A program made the position numbers and the translations under genes. From NCBI GenBank assembly GCA_021155915.1, contig JAJNBE010000022.1:1-45473 (forward strand): a stretch of DNA of 45,473 bases, written 5' to 3'. This DNA comes from Solimicrobium sp. (GTDB taxonomy: Bacteria; Pseudomonadota; Gammaproteobacteria; Burkholderiales; Burkholderiaceae_D). Numbering within the stretch: position 1 is the first letter of the stretch; the number at the start of each line of letters is the position of its first letter. Positions 10,958-19,882 of this stretch are shown here, in pieces. Under the pieces are notes generated by a model that was not told the DNA's origin, made no database searches, and worked only from the letters and a program-made list of their open reading frames with translations.

Positions 10958-11211
10958 TGTTAGTAGTTTAGATTTTATGCCATCTCTCACTTGTAAAAGA
11001 GAGCTTCGGGAAAGAAATTGGATAAAAAAGTTTATAAAATTTGGAAAACATGGAGGGTTATGAACAATATTCGTAGCGTTGCGGCACCTCCTCCGCCTCT
11101 CTACTTTGCAAGCGTGAGAAGGAGTAAAGTCGCTCCGTTTAGGATTTACGGCTACTAAGTTAGCACCATATTCCTCATGAGAACAACTCAAGCATCCGCA
11201 CTAAGACGCAA

Positions 11212-12858
11212 TTAGTTTGCTAATAACTCTCTGGCATGTTTTCGTGTAGTTGCAGTAATTTCCAGCCCACCCATCATGCGCGCAATTTCTTCTACGCGCG
11301 ACTTATCGTCCAACATCGCAATATTAGAAATAGTACCTTCTGCCCGCGTTGTTTTACTAACTTGAAAATGCTGATCAGCCTGGCTGGCTACTTGCGCCAA
11401 ATGCGTAACACAGAGTACTTGGTGATGTTGTCCAAGGCGCTTCAAAAGCCGCCCGACTACTTCAGCGACGCCTCCTCCAATTCCGCTATCCACCTCATCA
11501 AAAATTAAAGTAGGCACGGTCGTAGAAGAGGAGGCAATAACAGAAATGGCTAAAGCGATTCTGGCTAACTCGCCCCCAGAAGCAACTTTGGCGAGTGGTC
11601 TGGCAGCCACTCCTCCGTGCCCTGCCACCATAAATTCGATGCGTTCGGTACCGGCTAAGCTCGGTTCTATCGGCGTTACAACGACTTCAAAACAGCCCCC
11701 CGCCATGCTTAGTTCTTGCACAGCGCCACTTACTGCGCTACTGAGATTTTTTGCCGCAACCGCGCGCGCTTTGCCAAGTTGTGCTGCGCTAGTCCGATAG
11801 CTGTTCAAGGCTGCTTGTTCCATTGCCAGCAATGAGTCTAAATCGGTCGCTTCCCCCAATGCAGCTAACTCCGTAGTAAGGCTGTTGAATAAAGCCGGCA
11901 AGTCTTCCGGTAACACATGAAATTGCCTTGCGCAGGAATGCAATGCCTCTACTCTTTCTTCCACCATACGCAATCTTTCCGGATCCAGATCAATATGGCT
12001 CAGATAGTCGTTGAGAGAAGAAGTCGCTTCTTGCAAATAAATTTGAGCTGGCTCTAAAGCATCTAAAATAGCTTGAATGTCTTCGTCAAATTCGGTTAAC
12101 CGGGTCAGCCTTTGATTAATGGCATTAATTTGCGAAAGGAGCGGATTTTCTGATTCCGAAATTGCATTAAGCGCAAATTGTACTCCTTCAATCAAACTGG
12201 CTGCATGTGCCAACCGGCTGTGTTCGTTGGTAATTTCTTGCCATTCGTCAGGCTGTATACGTAGCTTATCTATTTCGTTAACTTGCCATTCCAACCGTTC
12301 ACGTTCTACTAGAATTTGTTTGGAGTTTTTTTCGAATTGACAGCGTTGTTGACGCAACATATTCCAATGCTTATACAAGTTCCCAACCTCGTTCACTTGC
12401 ACGGTTAACTTTGCATGATTATCGACAAGTTGCCGTTGCATATCGTTACGCAACAAGGATTGATGGGCGTGCTGCCCATGAATATCGACCAAAAGGGCGC
12501 CTAGGGCTTTTAATTGGGTTGCTGTGGCTGAAATACCATTGATATATGCTTTTGAACGACCGGTATTATCAATAACCCGGCGCAGCAAAATCAAGTTCTC
12601 TTCCACATGAAGTTCTTGTTCAACCAACCAATCGTCACAGCCTTTGTCAGAAGAGAATTCGGCACAGATATCTGCCTTAGTGGTACCTTCACGCACCATA
12701 CTGGCGTCACCTCTGCCGCCTAGCGCTAACCCCAGGGCGTCGATTAAAATGGATTTTCCTGCACCAGTTTCTCCAGTTAAAACAGAAAAGCCCGCTGAAA
12801 ATTCCAGCTCTATATAGTCAACAATGACAAAATTACGGATTGTTAAAGTACGTAACAT
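11212..12858 (-). CDS. recN: DNA repair protein RecN (SMC-like ATPase)
   Basis: This 548-residue SMC-family ATPase acts in double-strand break repair. The N-terminal ATP-binding lobe has GETGAGKS (29-36) and a DIHGQHAHQSLL block near residue 150. The middle is long and helical, as expected for a short coiled-coil arm. The C-terminal lobe has the signature VASGGELARIALAI and the Walker B TLIFDEVDSGIGGG. Length fits the family (about 550). In many bacteria recN is SOS-controlled, but I see no E. coli-type LexA site in the 173 bases upstream. It follows nadK on the same strand. Confidence 0.95.
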   Translation of the reverse strand: MLRTLTIRNFVIVDYIELEFSAGFSVLTGETGAGKSILIDALGLALGGRGDASMVREGTTKADICAEFSSDKGCDDWLVEQELHVEENLILLRRVIDNTGRSKAYINGISATATQLKALGALLVDIHGQHAHQSLLRNDMQRQLVDNHAKLTVQVNEVGNLYKHWNMLRQQRCQFEKNSKQILVERERLEWQVNEIDKLRIQPDEWQEITNEHSRLAHAASLIEGVQFALNAISESENPLLSQINAINQRLTRLTEFDEDIQAILDALEPAQIYLQEATSSLNDYLSHIDLDPERLRMVEERVEALHSCARQFHVLPEDLPALFNSLTTELAALGEATDLDSLLAMEQAALNSYRTSAAQLGKARAVAAKNLSSAVSGAVQELSMAGGCFEVVVTPIEPSLAGTERIEFMVAGHGGVAARPLAKVASGGELARIALAISVIASSSTTVPTLIFDEVDSGIGGGVAEVVGRLLKRLGQHHQVLCVTHLAQVASQADQHFQVSKTTRAEGTISNIAMLDDKSRVEEIARMMGGLEITATTRKHARELLAN

Positions 12859-13031
12859 GGTTAGGGTGGTTGGGTAAAATTTGGTTTTTTAGAGTGGATA
12901 CGATTTCACGCCTGCTATCATGGTACATCAATCTTATTGCCAATAACTTGGCGATTTATCCAACGTCACACTCGATTGATCTTTACCAGCATCTCAAAAA
13001 TGGTGGACACCGAATCATGCCCACTTTACAA

Positions 13032-13931
13032 CTAATTTTTAGCCGGTGCCTCATTCCAATGCAATTTTTCACGCAAAGTATGAAAATAATTCCATTCTTT
13101 GGGATGCAAGAAGCAAATTTTGTAGTTAGAGCGCTGAATGTGGATCTGATCTCCCTCCATCAAATGTGCAAACGACTGCATATCAAAATTAACGCTTGCC
13201 TCCCGCCCTGAGGATATTTCAATGACTATTTTTCCGCGATCAGAAACGACAATGGGTCGGTTAGAAAGCGTATGAGGTGCGATTGGTACAAACACAATTC
13301 CTGCTAAACTGGGGTGTAGTAAGGGACCGCCGGCGGATAACGCATACGCTGTCGAACCGGTTGGCGTAGAAATAATTAAACCATCTGACCGTTGGCTATA
13401 CATAAAGTGACCGTCTACGGTTACCGTTAAGTCCACCATTCCGGACCCAGCGCCGCGCGCAACAACAATATCATTAAAAGCTAAACCCCCGCTAATTTCT
13501 TGACCGTCACGGATAACCCTTCCTTCTAATAAAGCGCGTTGTTCTAATTGATGCTGGCCGGCCAAAATTTCACTTAAAGCCCCATACATTCGTTCAATCG
13601 GGATATCCGTCATGAAGCCCAACCGACCCTGATTGATTCCGATTAAAGGAAGCCCGAAAGGTGCTAACTGACGTGCGATTCCCAGCATAGTTCCATCACC
13701 GCCAAGCACAATCACCACATCAGCATTCTTTCCAATTTGCTTTGGCTGCATAACAGTAAATTCAGCAATATCAAGTTTAATCGCCGTATCATGCTCAAGT
13801 ACCACCGTATGGCCGGCATTCATTAAAAAACGCGCCAGGCTCAGCAAATCTTTATCGATACCGGGAGCTGAATATTTGCCAACTAATGCAATGGTGTTAA
13901 AAGTGATTGAATTCGCTAGGGGATTTGTCAT
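13032..13931 (-). CDS. nadK: NAD kinase
   Basis: This 299-residue enzyme phosphorylates NAD to NADP in the cytoplasm. The catalytic GGDGT motif is at 77-81 (VLGGDGTMLGIARQL). It is followed by GINQGRLGFMTDI and then the DGLIISTPTGSTAYALSAGG nucleotide-binding block and PIAPHTLSNRP. Length matches the proteobacterial enzymes. It is upstream of recN on the same strand, an adjacency familiar in betaproteobacteria, where the heat-shock repressor gene hrcA and hemH are often nearby; hrcA is not present here. Confidence 0.95.
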   Translation of the reverse strand: MTNPLANSITFNTIALVGKYSAPGIDKDLLSLARFLMNAGHTVVLEHDTAIKLDIAEFTVMQPKQIGKNADVVIVLGGDGTMLGIARQLAPFGLPLIGINQGRLGFMTDIPIERMYGALSEILAGQHQLEQRALLEGRVIRDGQEISGGLAFNDIVVARGAGSGMVDLTVTVDGHFMYSQRSDGLIISTPTGSTAYALSAGGPLLHPSLAGIVFVPIAPHTLSNRPIVVSDRGKIVIEISSGREASVNFDMQSFAHLMEGDQIHIQRSNYKICFLHPKEWNYFHTLREKLHWNEAPAKN

Positions 13932-14004
13932 AGTGGCAGCATTTTATTAAGGAATACAAAGAGGGATACTGAGCGTCAGAATTGTAAAAGCAAAGGTGAA
14001 TATT

Positions 14005-14013
14005 TGCTATAAG
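14005..14013 (+). promoter_or_regulatory. candidate extended -10 promoter for hutG-hutF
   Basis: TGCTATAAG is an extended -10 element, matching TGNTATAAT at all but the last base. It lies about 67 bases before the chosen hutG start, between the divergent nadK and hutG genes. No good -35 hexamer was found, which is acceptable for extended -10 promoters. Confidence 0.35.
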
Positions 14014-14079
14014 AATAAAGCATTTTGATCGCAAGCATGGCAAAATGTGCTCTTCTCAAAGCCACCAAAAACTAGCCTC

Positions 14080-14883
14080 ATGATTCCCTCGTTCCACTTT
14101 AAATCAGGTCACACCCCTCTCCTTATTTCCATGCCTCACGTGGGCACAACAATCCCGCAATCCATTTCCGTCAATATGAACCAGGAAGCGCAAATAAAAG
14201 CAGATACTGATTGGCATTTGGCTTTACTGTATAACATGGCTTCCGCTTTAGGTGCGTCGGTAATCAGCGCCGAATATTCGCGTTATGTGATCGATTTAAA
14301 CCGACCAAAAGAAGATAGCAATTTATATCCGGGTCAAGATACGACGGGTTTGTGCCCGCTGGATACGTTCACTAAGCAACCGTTGTATAAAAAAGGCCGT
14401 GAACCGAATTCTGTAGATATGGCAGATCGTATCAAACAATATTGGCAGCCGTATCACTCGCAACTGCAATCGGAATTAACGCGTATCCGTGCACTGCACG
14501 GCATTGCTGTGTTGTGGGATGCGCATTCTATTGCTTCACATGTTCCCCGTTTTTTTACCGGCAAACTTCCTGATTTAAATTTTGGTACTGCCGACCAGCG
14601 TTCCTGCTCACCGAATTTGCAAAATGCGTTGAGTGAAATAATGAAGCAATCCACGCATGCAGCGCCGTTTAGTTATGTGATGAATGGCCGGTTTAAAGGT
14701 GGCTATATTACGAGAAATTACGGGCAGCCCGCCAATAACGTTCATGCGGTTCAGTTGGAAATGAGTCAATGCGTCTATATGAATGAGACAGCACCCTTTG
14801 AGTTCCGTCCTGATTTAGCCGCACGGGTGCAGCCGTTATTGACTGAATTGTTATCAACCTGTTTGCACTGGGCAAACTCATGA
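14080..14883 (+). CDS. hutG: N-formylglutamate deformylase
   Basis: This 267-residue protein belongs to the N-formylglutamate amidohydrolase family, which hydrolyses N-formyl-L-glutamate to glutamate and formate in the last step of the five-step histidine degradation route. Visible signatures are FKSGHTPLLISMPHVGT at the N-terminus, the YSRYVIDLNRPK segment, the metal-site LWDAHSIAS, and FKGGYITRNYG. The ATG at 14080 gives the usual N-terminus; a GTG at 14047 would add 11 unlike residues. It overlaps hutF by four bases (ATGA), so the two are translationally coupled. Confidence 0.92.
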   Translation: MIPSFHFKSGHTPLLISMPHVGTTIPQSISVNMNQEAQIKADTDWHLALLYNMASALGASVISAEYSRYVIDLNRPKEDSNLYPGQDTTGLCPLDTFTKQPLYKKGREPNSVDMADRIKQYWQPYHSQLQSELTRIRALHGIAVLWDAHSIASHVPRFFTGKLPDLNFGTADQRSCSPNLQNALSEIMKQSTHAAPFSYVMNGRFKGGYITRNYGQPANNVHAVQLEMSQCVYMNETAPFEFRPDLAARVQPLLTELLSTCLHWANS

Positions 14884-16241
14884 GCACGTTATTCGCGCGC
14901 CATGCCTGGTTGGAAGATGGCTGGACCGACAATGTACGCTTGCATTGGGACCCGGCCGGTGATTTAACCCAGATTGAAACTCAAGCGATCGCTTCTACCT
15001 TTGAAGCCACGGAACAATTTGTTTTGCCCGGCATGGTAAACCTGCATTCGCATGCATTCCAACGTGCAATGACAGGCATGACTGAAATTGCAGGATTAGG
15101 TCAAGATAGCTTTTGGACGTGGCGCGATCTAATGTATCGTTTTGCTCTAGCAATCAATCCAGATCAACTACGGACTATTGCCGCATGTGTGTACGTAGAA
15201 TGCTTACGGCATGGCTACACTTCTGTGTGTGAATTTCATTATTTGCATCGGACGCCGGATGGCAATTTTTACAACAATATGGCCGAAACTGCCCATCAGG
15301 TGATGGCGGCCGCACAGCATACTGGTATCGGCATCACGATGTTGCCTGTGCTGTACAGCTATGCAGATTTTAATCAAACTGCATTACGCCCTGAACAATG
15401 TCGCTTTGCCACCAATACTGAACAAATTTTGCGCTTGACTGAGTTGTTAGAAACACGTCGCAATGGCCAGATTGAGATTGGAGCAGCACCCCATTCGCTA
15501 CGCGCAGCGTCTATTCAACAGATCACCGAACTGGCCGCAGCACTGCCCCCGAATCGGCCAATTCATATCCACATCGCTGAACAACAGAAAGAGGTGGATT
15601 ATTGCTTCGCAGCTTATGGGAAAAGGCCCGTAGAGTTGCTGTTTAACACGCAAAATGTGAATGAACGTTGGTGCTTAGTGCACGCCACACATCTATCAAA
15701 AAATGAAATAACTCAGATTGCCGTTAGTCATGCTGTAGCGGGAATTTGCACCAGTACTGAAGGCAATTTAGGCGACGGTTTTTTTTCGTTGCAAGACTAC
15801 GTCGCACAACAAGGACGCTTTGGCATTGGAAGTGACAGCCATGTGTCCCAAAGCCCAATTGAAGAGCTACGCTGGTTGGAATATGGTCAACGATTGCGTA
15901 CACGGCAGCGCAATATTTCTGCCAGTACTCATCAACGATACGTCGGTGATTTTTTATGGAAAACTAGTTTGCATGGAGGCGCGCAAGCCAGCGGTAGGAA
16001 AGTAGGGAAATTTGCTGTGGGAATGCGAGCCGATGCGTTAATACTAGACGCCAATCATCCAAATTTGTACGGCATTGCACCCTCTAATTTACTCAATACT
16101 TTGATTTTCTCAGGTAACGATAATTTGGTGCGGGATGTATTGGTGGGCGGACAATGGCTGGTAAAAAACGGCCGACATCGCTATCAAACTGGCATTGAAG
16201 AATGCTACAAAAAGACCATGCAGCAATTACGTACATTATGA
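14880..16241 (+). CDS. hutF: formimidoylglutamate deiminase
   Basis: This 453-residue member of the amidohydrolase superfamily converts N-formimino-L-glutamate to N-formyl-L-glutamate and ammonia, feeding HutG. The metal ligands HSH appear in NLHSHAFQR (about 54-62). Later come HIHIAEQQKEVDYC (His ligand and substrate contacts), HATHLSK, and GSDSHVSQSP with the catalytic Asp. Length matches HutF of Pseudomonas and Burkholderia (about 450). It overlaps hutG at its start. The other hut genes (hutH, hutU, hutI) and the HutC repressor are not in this window. Confidence 0.94.
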   Translation: MSTLFARHAWLEDGWTDNVRLHWDPAGDLTQIETQAIASTFEATEQFVLPGMVNLHSHAFQRAMTGMTEIAGLGQDSFWTWRDLMYRFALAINPDQLRTIAACVYVECLRHGYTSVCEFHYLHRTPDGNFYNNMAETAHQVMAAAQHTGIGITMLPVLYSYADFNQTALRPEQCRFATNTEQILRLTELLETRRNGQIEIGAAPHSLRAASIQQITELAAALPPNRPIHIHIAEQQKEVDYCFAAYGKRPVELLFNTQNVNERWCLVHATHLSKNEITQIAVSHAVAGICTSTEGNLGDGFFSLQDYVAQQGRFGIGSDSHVSQSPIEELRWLEYGQRLRTRQRNISASTHQRYVGDFLWKTSLHGGAQASGRKVGKFAVGMRADALILDANHPNLYGIAPSNLLNTLIFSGNDNLVRDVLVGGQWLVKNGRHRYQTGIEECYKKTMQQLRTL

Positions 16242-16594
16242 AAGAGGCTTGACCCGAATAAACTACAAAGGTGTGCAATGTCCAAGTAGGTAGTAAGCGT
16301 TATGAAATGTTAAAAAACCTCTGGATCCCCAACAAAATCACTTGGGGATGACCGTTTGAAGATTTTTCTCTGCAATAAAAACTTATGGCTAACAATTAGC
16401 CTCTCCGAAGAAATCACTATTTAAAAGGAGTAAGTTTCAATGAATGCTTACTCATTCAGACAGAAATGAAAAAATATTTTCGGTAGGAAAGTCCTGCTAA
16501 CCTTACGGGCCAAAATAGGTAGAATTTGATGTAAGTCAAATAACATCGGTCGGTTTGTCATAAGGTAGCTGAGGCATCATTACAGGAGACTATT
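16242..16594. other. intergenic region with a REP-like hairpin after hutF
   Basis: These 353 bases hold no gene. A perfect 8-bp inverted repeat (16325-16332 with 16342-16349, ATCCCCAA/TTGGGGAT, 9-base loop) lies about 80 bases after the hutF stop. It has the look of the GGATCCCC...GGGGATGA palindromes scattered through many proteobacterial genomes, and could help end transcription, but the following T-run is weak and about 20 bases away. A good ribosome site (AGGAG) for the next gene closes the region. Confidence 0.45.
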
Positions 16595-16900
16595 ATGACG
16601 ACATTTATTTTATTAACCAGGCTTTCCAATGAAACCCTAAGAACGCCCGCTTCCATGGAAGCATTTGAGAAAGAAGCCGTGCAGCAGATTCATCAAGAAT
16701 GCCCCGATGTGAAATGGTTACATAACTTCGCTATATTGGGCCGCTATGATTACCTTGATATTTTTACGGCTCCTGATATGGAAACCGCTATGAAGGTATC
16801 TGCGCTAATACGCAGTTACGGACGCGCGCATTCGGAGATTTGGCCCGCAACAGAATGGCAGAACTTTAAGACAATTATTCGTTCGCTAGTTGAACATTAA
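16595..16900 (+). CDS. GYD-domain protein
   Basis: This 101-residue protein matches the GYD domain family. It has TTFILLTRLSNETLR at the N-terminus and the typical LGRYDYLDIFTAPD segment in the middle. These are small ferredoxin-like alpha/beta proteins of unknown function, thought to form oligomers like Dabb/EthD-type domains. The start is supported by AGGAG 8 bases upstream. It stands alone between hutF and the convergent lysA gene, so the neighbourhood does not suggest a pathway. No catalytic residues can be assigned. Confidence 0.82.
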   Translation: MTTFILLTRLSNETLRTPASMEAFEKEAVQQIHQECPDVKWLHNFAILGRYDYLDIFTAPDMETAMKVSALIRSYGRAHSEIWPATEWQNFKTIIRSLVEH

Positions 16901-17057
16901 AATTGGTTTTCGGCAGACATTATGGCAGCAATTTATTTTCTGCAACAGCTGGTAACCAGACAAATCAAATTAATTTTGATGATGTTTACGTACGAGGCTT
17001 TATAAAATATGCCGAAATCAGTATGCCATTCAGCAGCGGCCTGCCAGAGATAACCAT

Positions 17058-18299
17058 TTAACCCAACTCTAATGCAATTAATTCCTGCACTGTCTGACGA
17101 CGACGAATTAATTTTATTTGTGCACTATCCACCAACACTTCAGGAATTAAAGGACGGGAATTATAATTCGATGACATAGAGGCGCCGTACGCACCTGCAT
17201 CATGAAAGACTACTAAATCGCCAATCTCACCAACTGGTAAATTTTGGGTAACCACTTCACCCCCTTCGATCTGGGTAAACACATCGCCTGATTCGCACAA
17301 TGGCCCTGCAACCACGGTGGGCCGTAATGTACCCGTTCGTGGCGCTCCGTCCGGCGCATGCATGGTAATGCGATGAAAACTTCCATACATGGCTGGTCGA
17401 GCTAGGTCATTAAAGCCGGCATCTACCAAGGAAAAGAAATTATTGCCCACTTGTTTCTGAGCGCGTAATTCCGATACTAGCTTGCCCGCCTGAGCGACTA
17501 AAAACCGGCCTGGTTCAATTTCCATTTGCACAGCATGGCCAAGGATGGTCTCAATTTGTTTGCGTGCGACATCCCAAATTTGAAAGTAATGCACGGTATC
17601 GATTTCTTCTTCCCCAATCTGATAAGGTATCGACAAGCCACCGCCTACAGAAATAGCGGACATATCTAAACCAAATTCGTGAACGTTTCGAACCTGTTGC
17701 ACCATCGCTTCACAGACCCGTTGCAAATGCGCGTAATCCACGCCAGAACCAATGTGCATATGCAAGCCAACTAATTGCAACCCAGTTTGTTGAATAATGC
17801 GTAGGCAATCTATCAACTGTGTATGCCATATTCCATGCTTGCTTTGCTCACCACCGGTATTCGTTTTACGGCTATGCCCATGCCCGAATCCGGGATTAAT
17901 TCGTAACCAAACTTCGTGCCCGGGATGCGTTGCGCCCAATTGCTGCACCATGTGCGGCGACCCACAATTCACAGGAATATTGAGTTCGATTAGGCGTGCC
18001 ATTGTTGCGCGGTCAAGCACATCAGCGGTAAACACCAAGGGGGAGCTACCCTTCTGCCGCGACTCATATCCTGCCACCAAGGCACGTTCAATTTCGCCCA
18101 AAGAAACTGCATCCACCAGTACACCTTGCTCCCGCATTAACCGCAATAAATGGATATTCGAACATGCCTTTTGTGCAAAGCGAATAACATCAAATTGGCG
18201 CAAACGCGTAATTTGGTTACGAATGGTATCTGCATCGTAGATCCAGCACGGCGTTTTAAATTGAGCAGCAATCTGCGCGATATGTTGAGAATTGATCAT
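17058..18299 (-). CDS. lysA: diaminopimelate decarboxylase
   Basis: This 413-residue PLP enzyme of fold type III decarboxylates meso-diaminopimelate to L-lysine. The PLP lysine is K44 in FAQKACSN (41-48). Other family blocks are GLHMHIGSG (about 180), SVGGGLSIPY, EPGRFLVAQAG, and the substrate-binding GPLCESGD near the C-terminus with GAYGASMSSNYN. The overall pattern is closer to the E. coli-type LysA (420 residues) than to the longer lysA/dapF-linked form. It is transcribed alone, with no LysR-type regulator next to it. No clear ribosome site precedes the ATG. Confidence 0.93.
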   Translation of the reverse strand: MINSQHIAQIAAQFKTPCWIYDADTIRNQITRLRQFDVIRFAQKACSNIHLLRLMREQGVLVDAVSLGEIERALVAGYESRQKGSSPLVFTADVLDRATMARLIELNIPVNCGSPHMVQQLGATHPGHEVWLRINPGFGHGHSRKTNTGGEQSKHGIWHTQLIDCLRIIQQTGLQLVGLHMHIGSGVDYAHLQRVCEAMVQQVRNVHEFGLDMSAISVGGGLSIPYQIGEEEIDTVHYFQIWDVARKQIETILGHAVQMEIEPGRFLVAQAGKLVSELRAQKQVGNNFFSLVDAGFNDLARPAMYGSFHRITMHAPDGAPRTGTLRPTVVAGPLCESGDVFTQIEGGEVVTQNLPVGEIGDLVVFHDAGAYGASMSSNYNSRPLIPEVLVDSAQIKLIRRRQTVQELIALELG

Positions 18300-18667
18300 A
18301 AAAATAAAATTTAGGTTGATCTAGAAGCTATAAACAGTAAAATCAGCATTATCAACTAACAGCGATGATCCTGCTGTCAAAATTTTGTGGATTGTATTGC
18401 GCAGTTAAGATTATGTTGAGATTAATTAATCGTAACTAAATAACTTTACCTGTCAAAAACGGCATAAAATCAAATGGTTTAAGATGACAATCGGGGTTTC
18501 TATTAAAAATTTCTTGTGAGTGTCAGCTCTATTGACACTATCGCAAGCGAATCCAACATACACTGCCTTTTAATGGGAACTCAAGGAATTAGAAACACTA
18601 TCTGATTCTTGTTATCCTTTTCAAAAGGCGTTACTCACCACGGTATTATTTAAAGCGAGGATGCCCC
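18300..18667. other. divergent intergenic region between lysA and the antiporter
   Basis: These 368 bases contain no gene. A perfect 7-bp inverted repeat with a 7-base spacer (AGTGTCA / TGACACT, 18519-18539) lies about 130 bases before the antiporter start and could be an operator or a small hairpin. The antiporter has a clear ribosome site (GCGAGGA) close to its ATG. Confidence 0.35.
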
Positions 18668-19864
18668 ATGACTATTTTTTCTATAAATACAGCCGAGTTC
18701 GCCTGGTCATTTACCATAGCTATGGCATGGATAATTGGTGAATTTGGCTATCGTTTCACCAAATTACCGCGGATCAGCATTTATGGCTTAGTCGGTTTTT
18801 TGGCCGCCAATTCCCCCCTTGAATTTTTATCGCATTTGGACGGCAACATGCTGCTTCTACCAGCGAATATCGCTTTCGGGTTGATTTTGTTTGAATTTGG
18901 CTATCACATTAACATACGTTGGCTAAAGTGCAACCCTTGGATAGGGATTACCGGATTAGCCGAAGCCATCGCCACTTTTATTGCTATTTATGCGCTGACA
19001 CAATGGCTGGGCATGTCGACCTTTCTCTCATTGTCAATTGCCGCACTTGCTATGGCAACCTCCCCTGCTAGTGTTTTACGCGTCATTAATGAGCAGCGCA
19101 GTTCTGGGCAGGTAACAGAGCGAATTTTGCATCTCTCTGCGCTCAATTGTGTCTTGGCCGTTATTGTATTTAATGTGATCGTTGCGTTCTGGGTATCTCA
19201 TACCAGTTCAAATTTTTATCAAGCTCCGATCAACAGTGTAATTATGCTGATTACTTCCATTGTTTTGGGATTCATTTTTGGCATCATTCTCCCCGTAATG
19301 TTGCGGTACCTTGGTAATCTCGCACAAGATGCAACCATCGCTTTTGCACTCTCCGTTATCCTCTTAATTGCCATAGCTCATGCGGCCAAACTTTCTCCCA
19401 TTCTTGCCGCATTAACATTTGGCCTCACGGCCAGGCATAGAAGGATCACCTTAAGTCACACCAAAAGGAATTTTGGTGCATTAGGCGATCTGCTTACGGT
19501 CATGTTATTTGTTTTTGTAGCATCGACATTGGAGTGGCAACGCGTCGTCGCCGGGGCTGGTTTGGGCTTTATGCTAATCGTTGTCCGGCTGGGCATGAAA
19601 ACGCTTGCTACGACGGTATTCGCACCTATAAGTGGAATCCCCTTACGCAAAGGCATCCTTACCGGCATTGGCCTAGCTCCCGTTTCAGTCTTCGTGATTA
19701 TGACCTTGGTGCAAGCGCGTTATTCAGGCCTAGCTTTAGTGGATGAGTTGACAAACTTAGAAGCCTTAGTAGCAATGACGCTCATACTGGAACTTATTAG
19801 CCCGGTACTTACCAAATTCGCTTTAGTTCTGGCCGGTGAAACCCAGGAAAAAAGTGAAAAATAA
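18668..19864 (+). CDS. cation:proton antiporter, CPA2 type
   Basis: This 398-residue protein is hydrophobic throughout, with about 11-12 membrane segments, and matches the sodium/hydrogen exchanger domain of the CPA2 family. Recognisable pieces are the ANIAFGLILFEFGYHIN segment, the AMATSPASVLRVINEQRSSG stretch in the transport core, and ILAALTFGLTARHRR. It lacks the C-terminal nucleotide-binding RCK domain found in KefB/KefC. It would exchange Na+ or K+ for protons across the inner membrane. The ybdK-type gene follows 18 bases later on the same strand, so the two are probably one operon. Confidence 0.82.
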   Translation: MTIFSINTAEFAWSFTIAMAWIIGEFGYRFTKLPRISIYGLVGFLAANSPLEFLSHLDGNMLLLPANIAFGLILFEFGYHINIRWLKCNPWIGITGLAEAIATFIAIYALTQWLGMSTFLSLSIAALAMATSPASVLRVINEQRSSGQVTERILHLSALNCVLAVIVFNVIVAFWVSHTSSNFYQAPINSVIMLITSIVLGFIFGIILPVMLRYLGNLAQDATIAFALSVILLIAIAHAAKLSPILAALTFGLTARHRRITLSHTKRNFGALGDLLTVMLFVFVASTLEWQRVVAGAGLGFMLIVVRLGMKTLATTVFAPISGIPLRKGILTGIGLAPVSVFVIMTLVQARYSGLALVDELTNLEALVAMTLILELISPVLTKFALVLAGETQEKSEK

Positions 19865-19882
19865 TTAAAAGGGGAAAAGATC

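Noticed and set aside
10958..11191. A 78-residue N-terminal extension of ferrochelatase
   Set aside because: The residues are basic and unlike any ferrochelatase. The family start coincides with the ATG at 10957.
12859..13031. A LexA operator before recN
   Set aside because: No CTGT-N8-ACAG pattern could be found in the interval.
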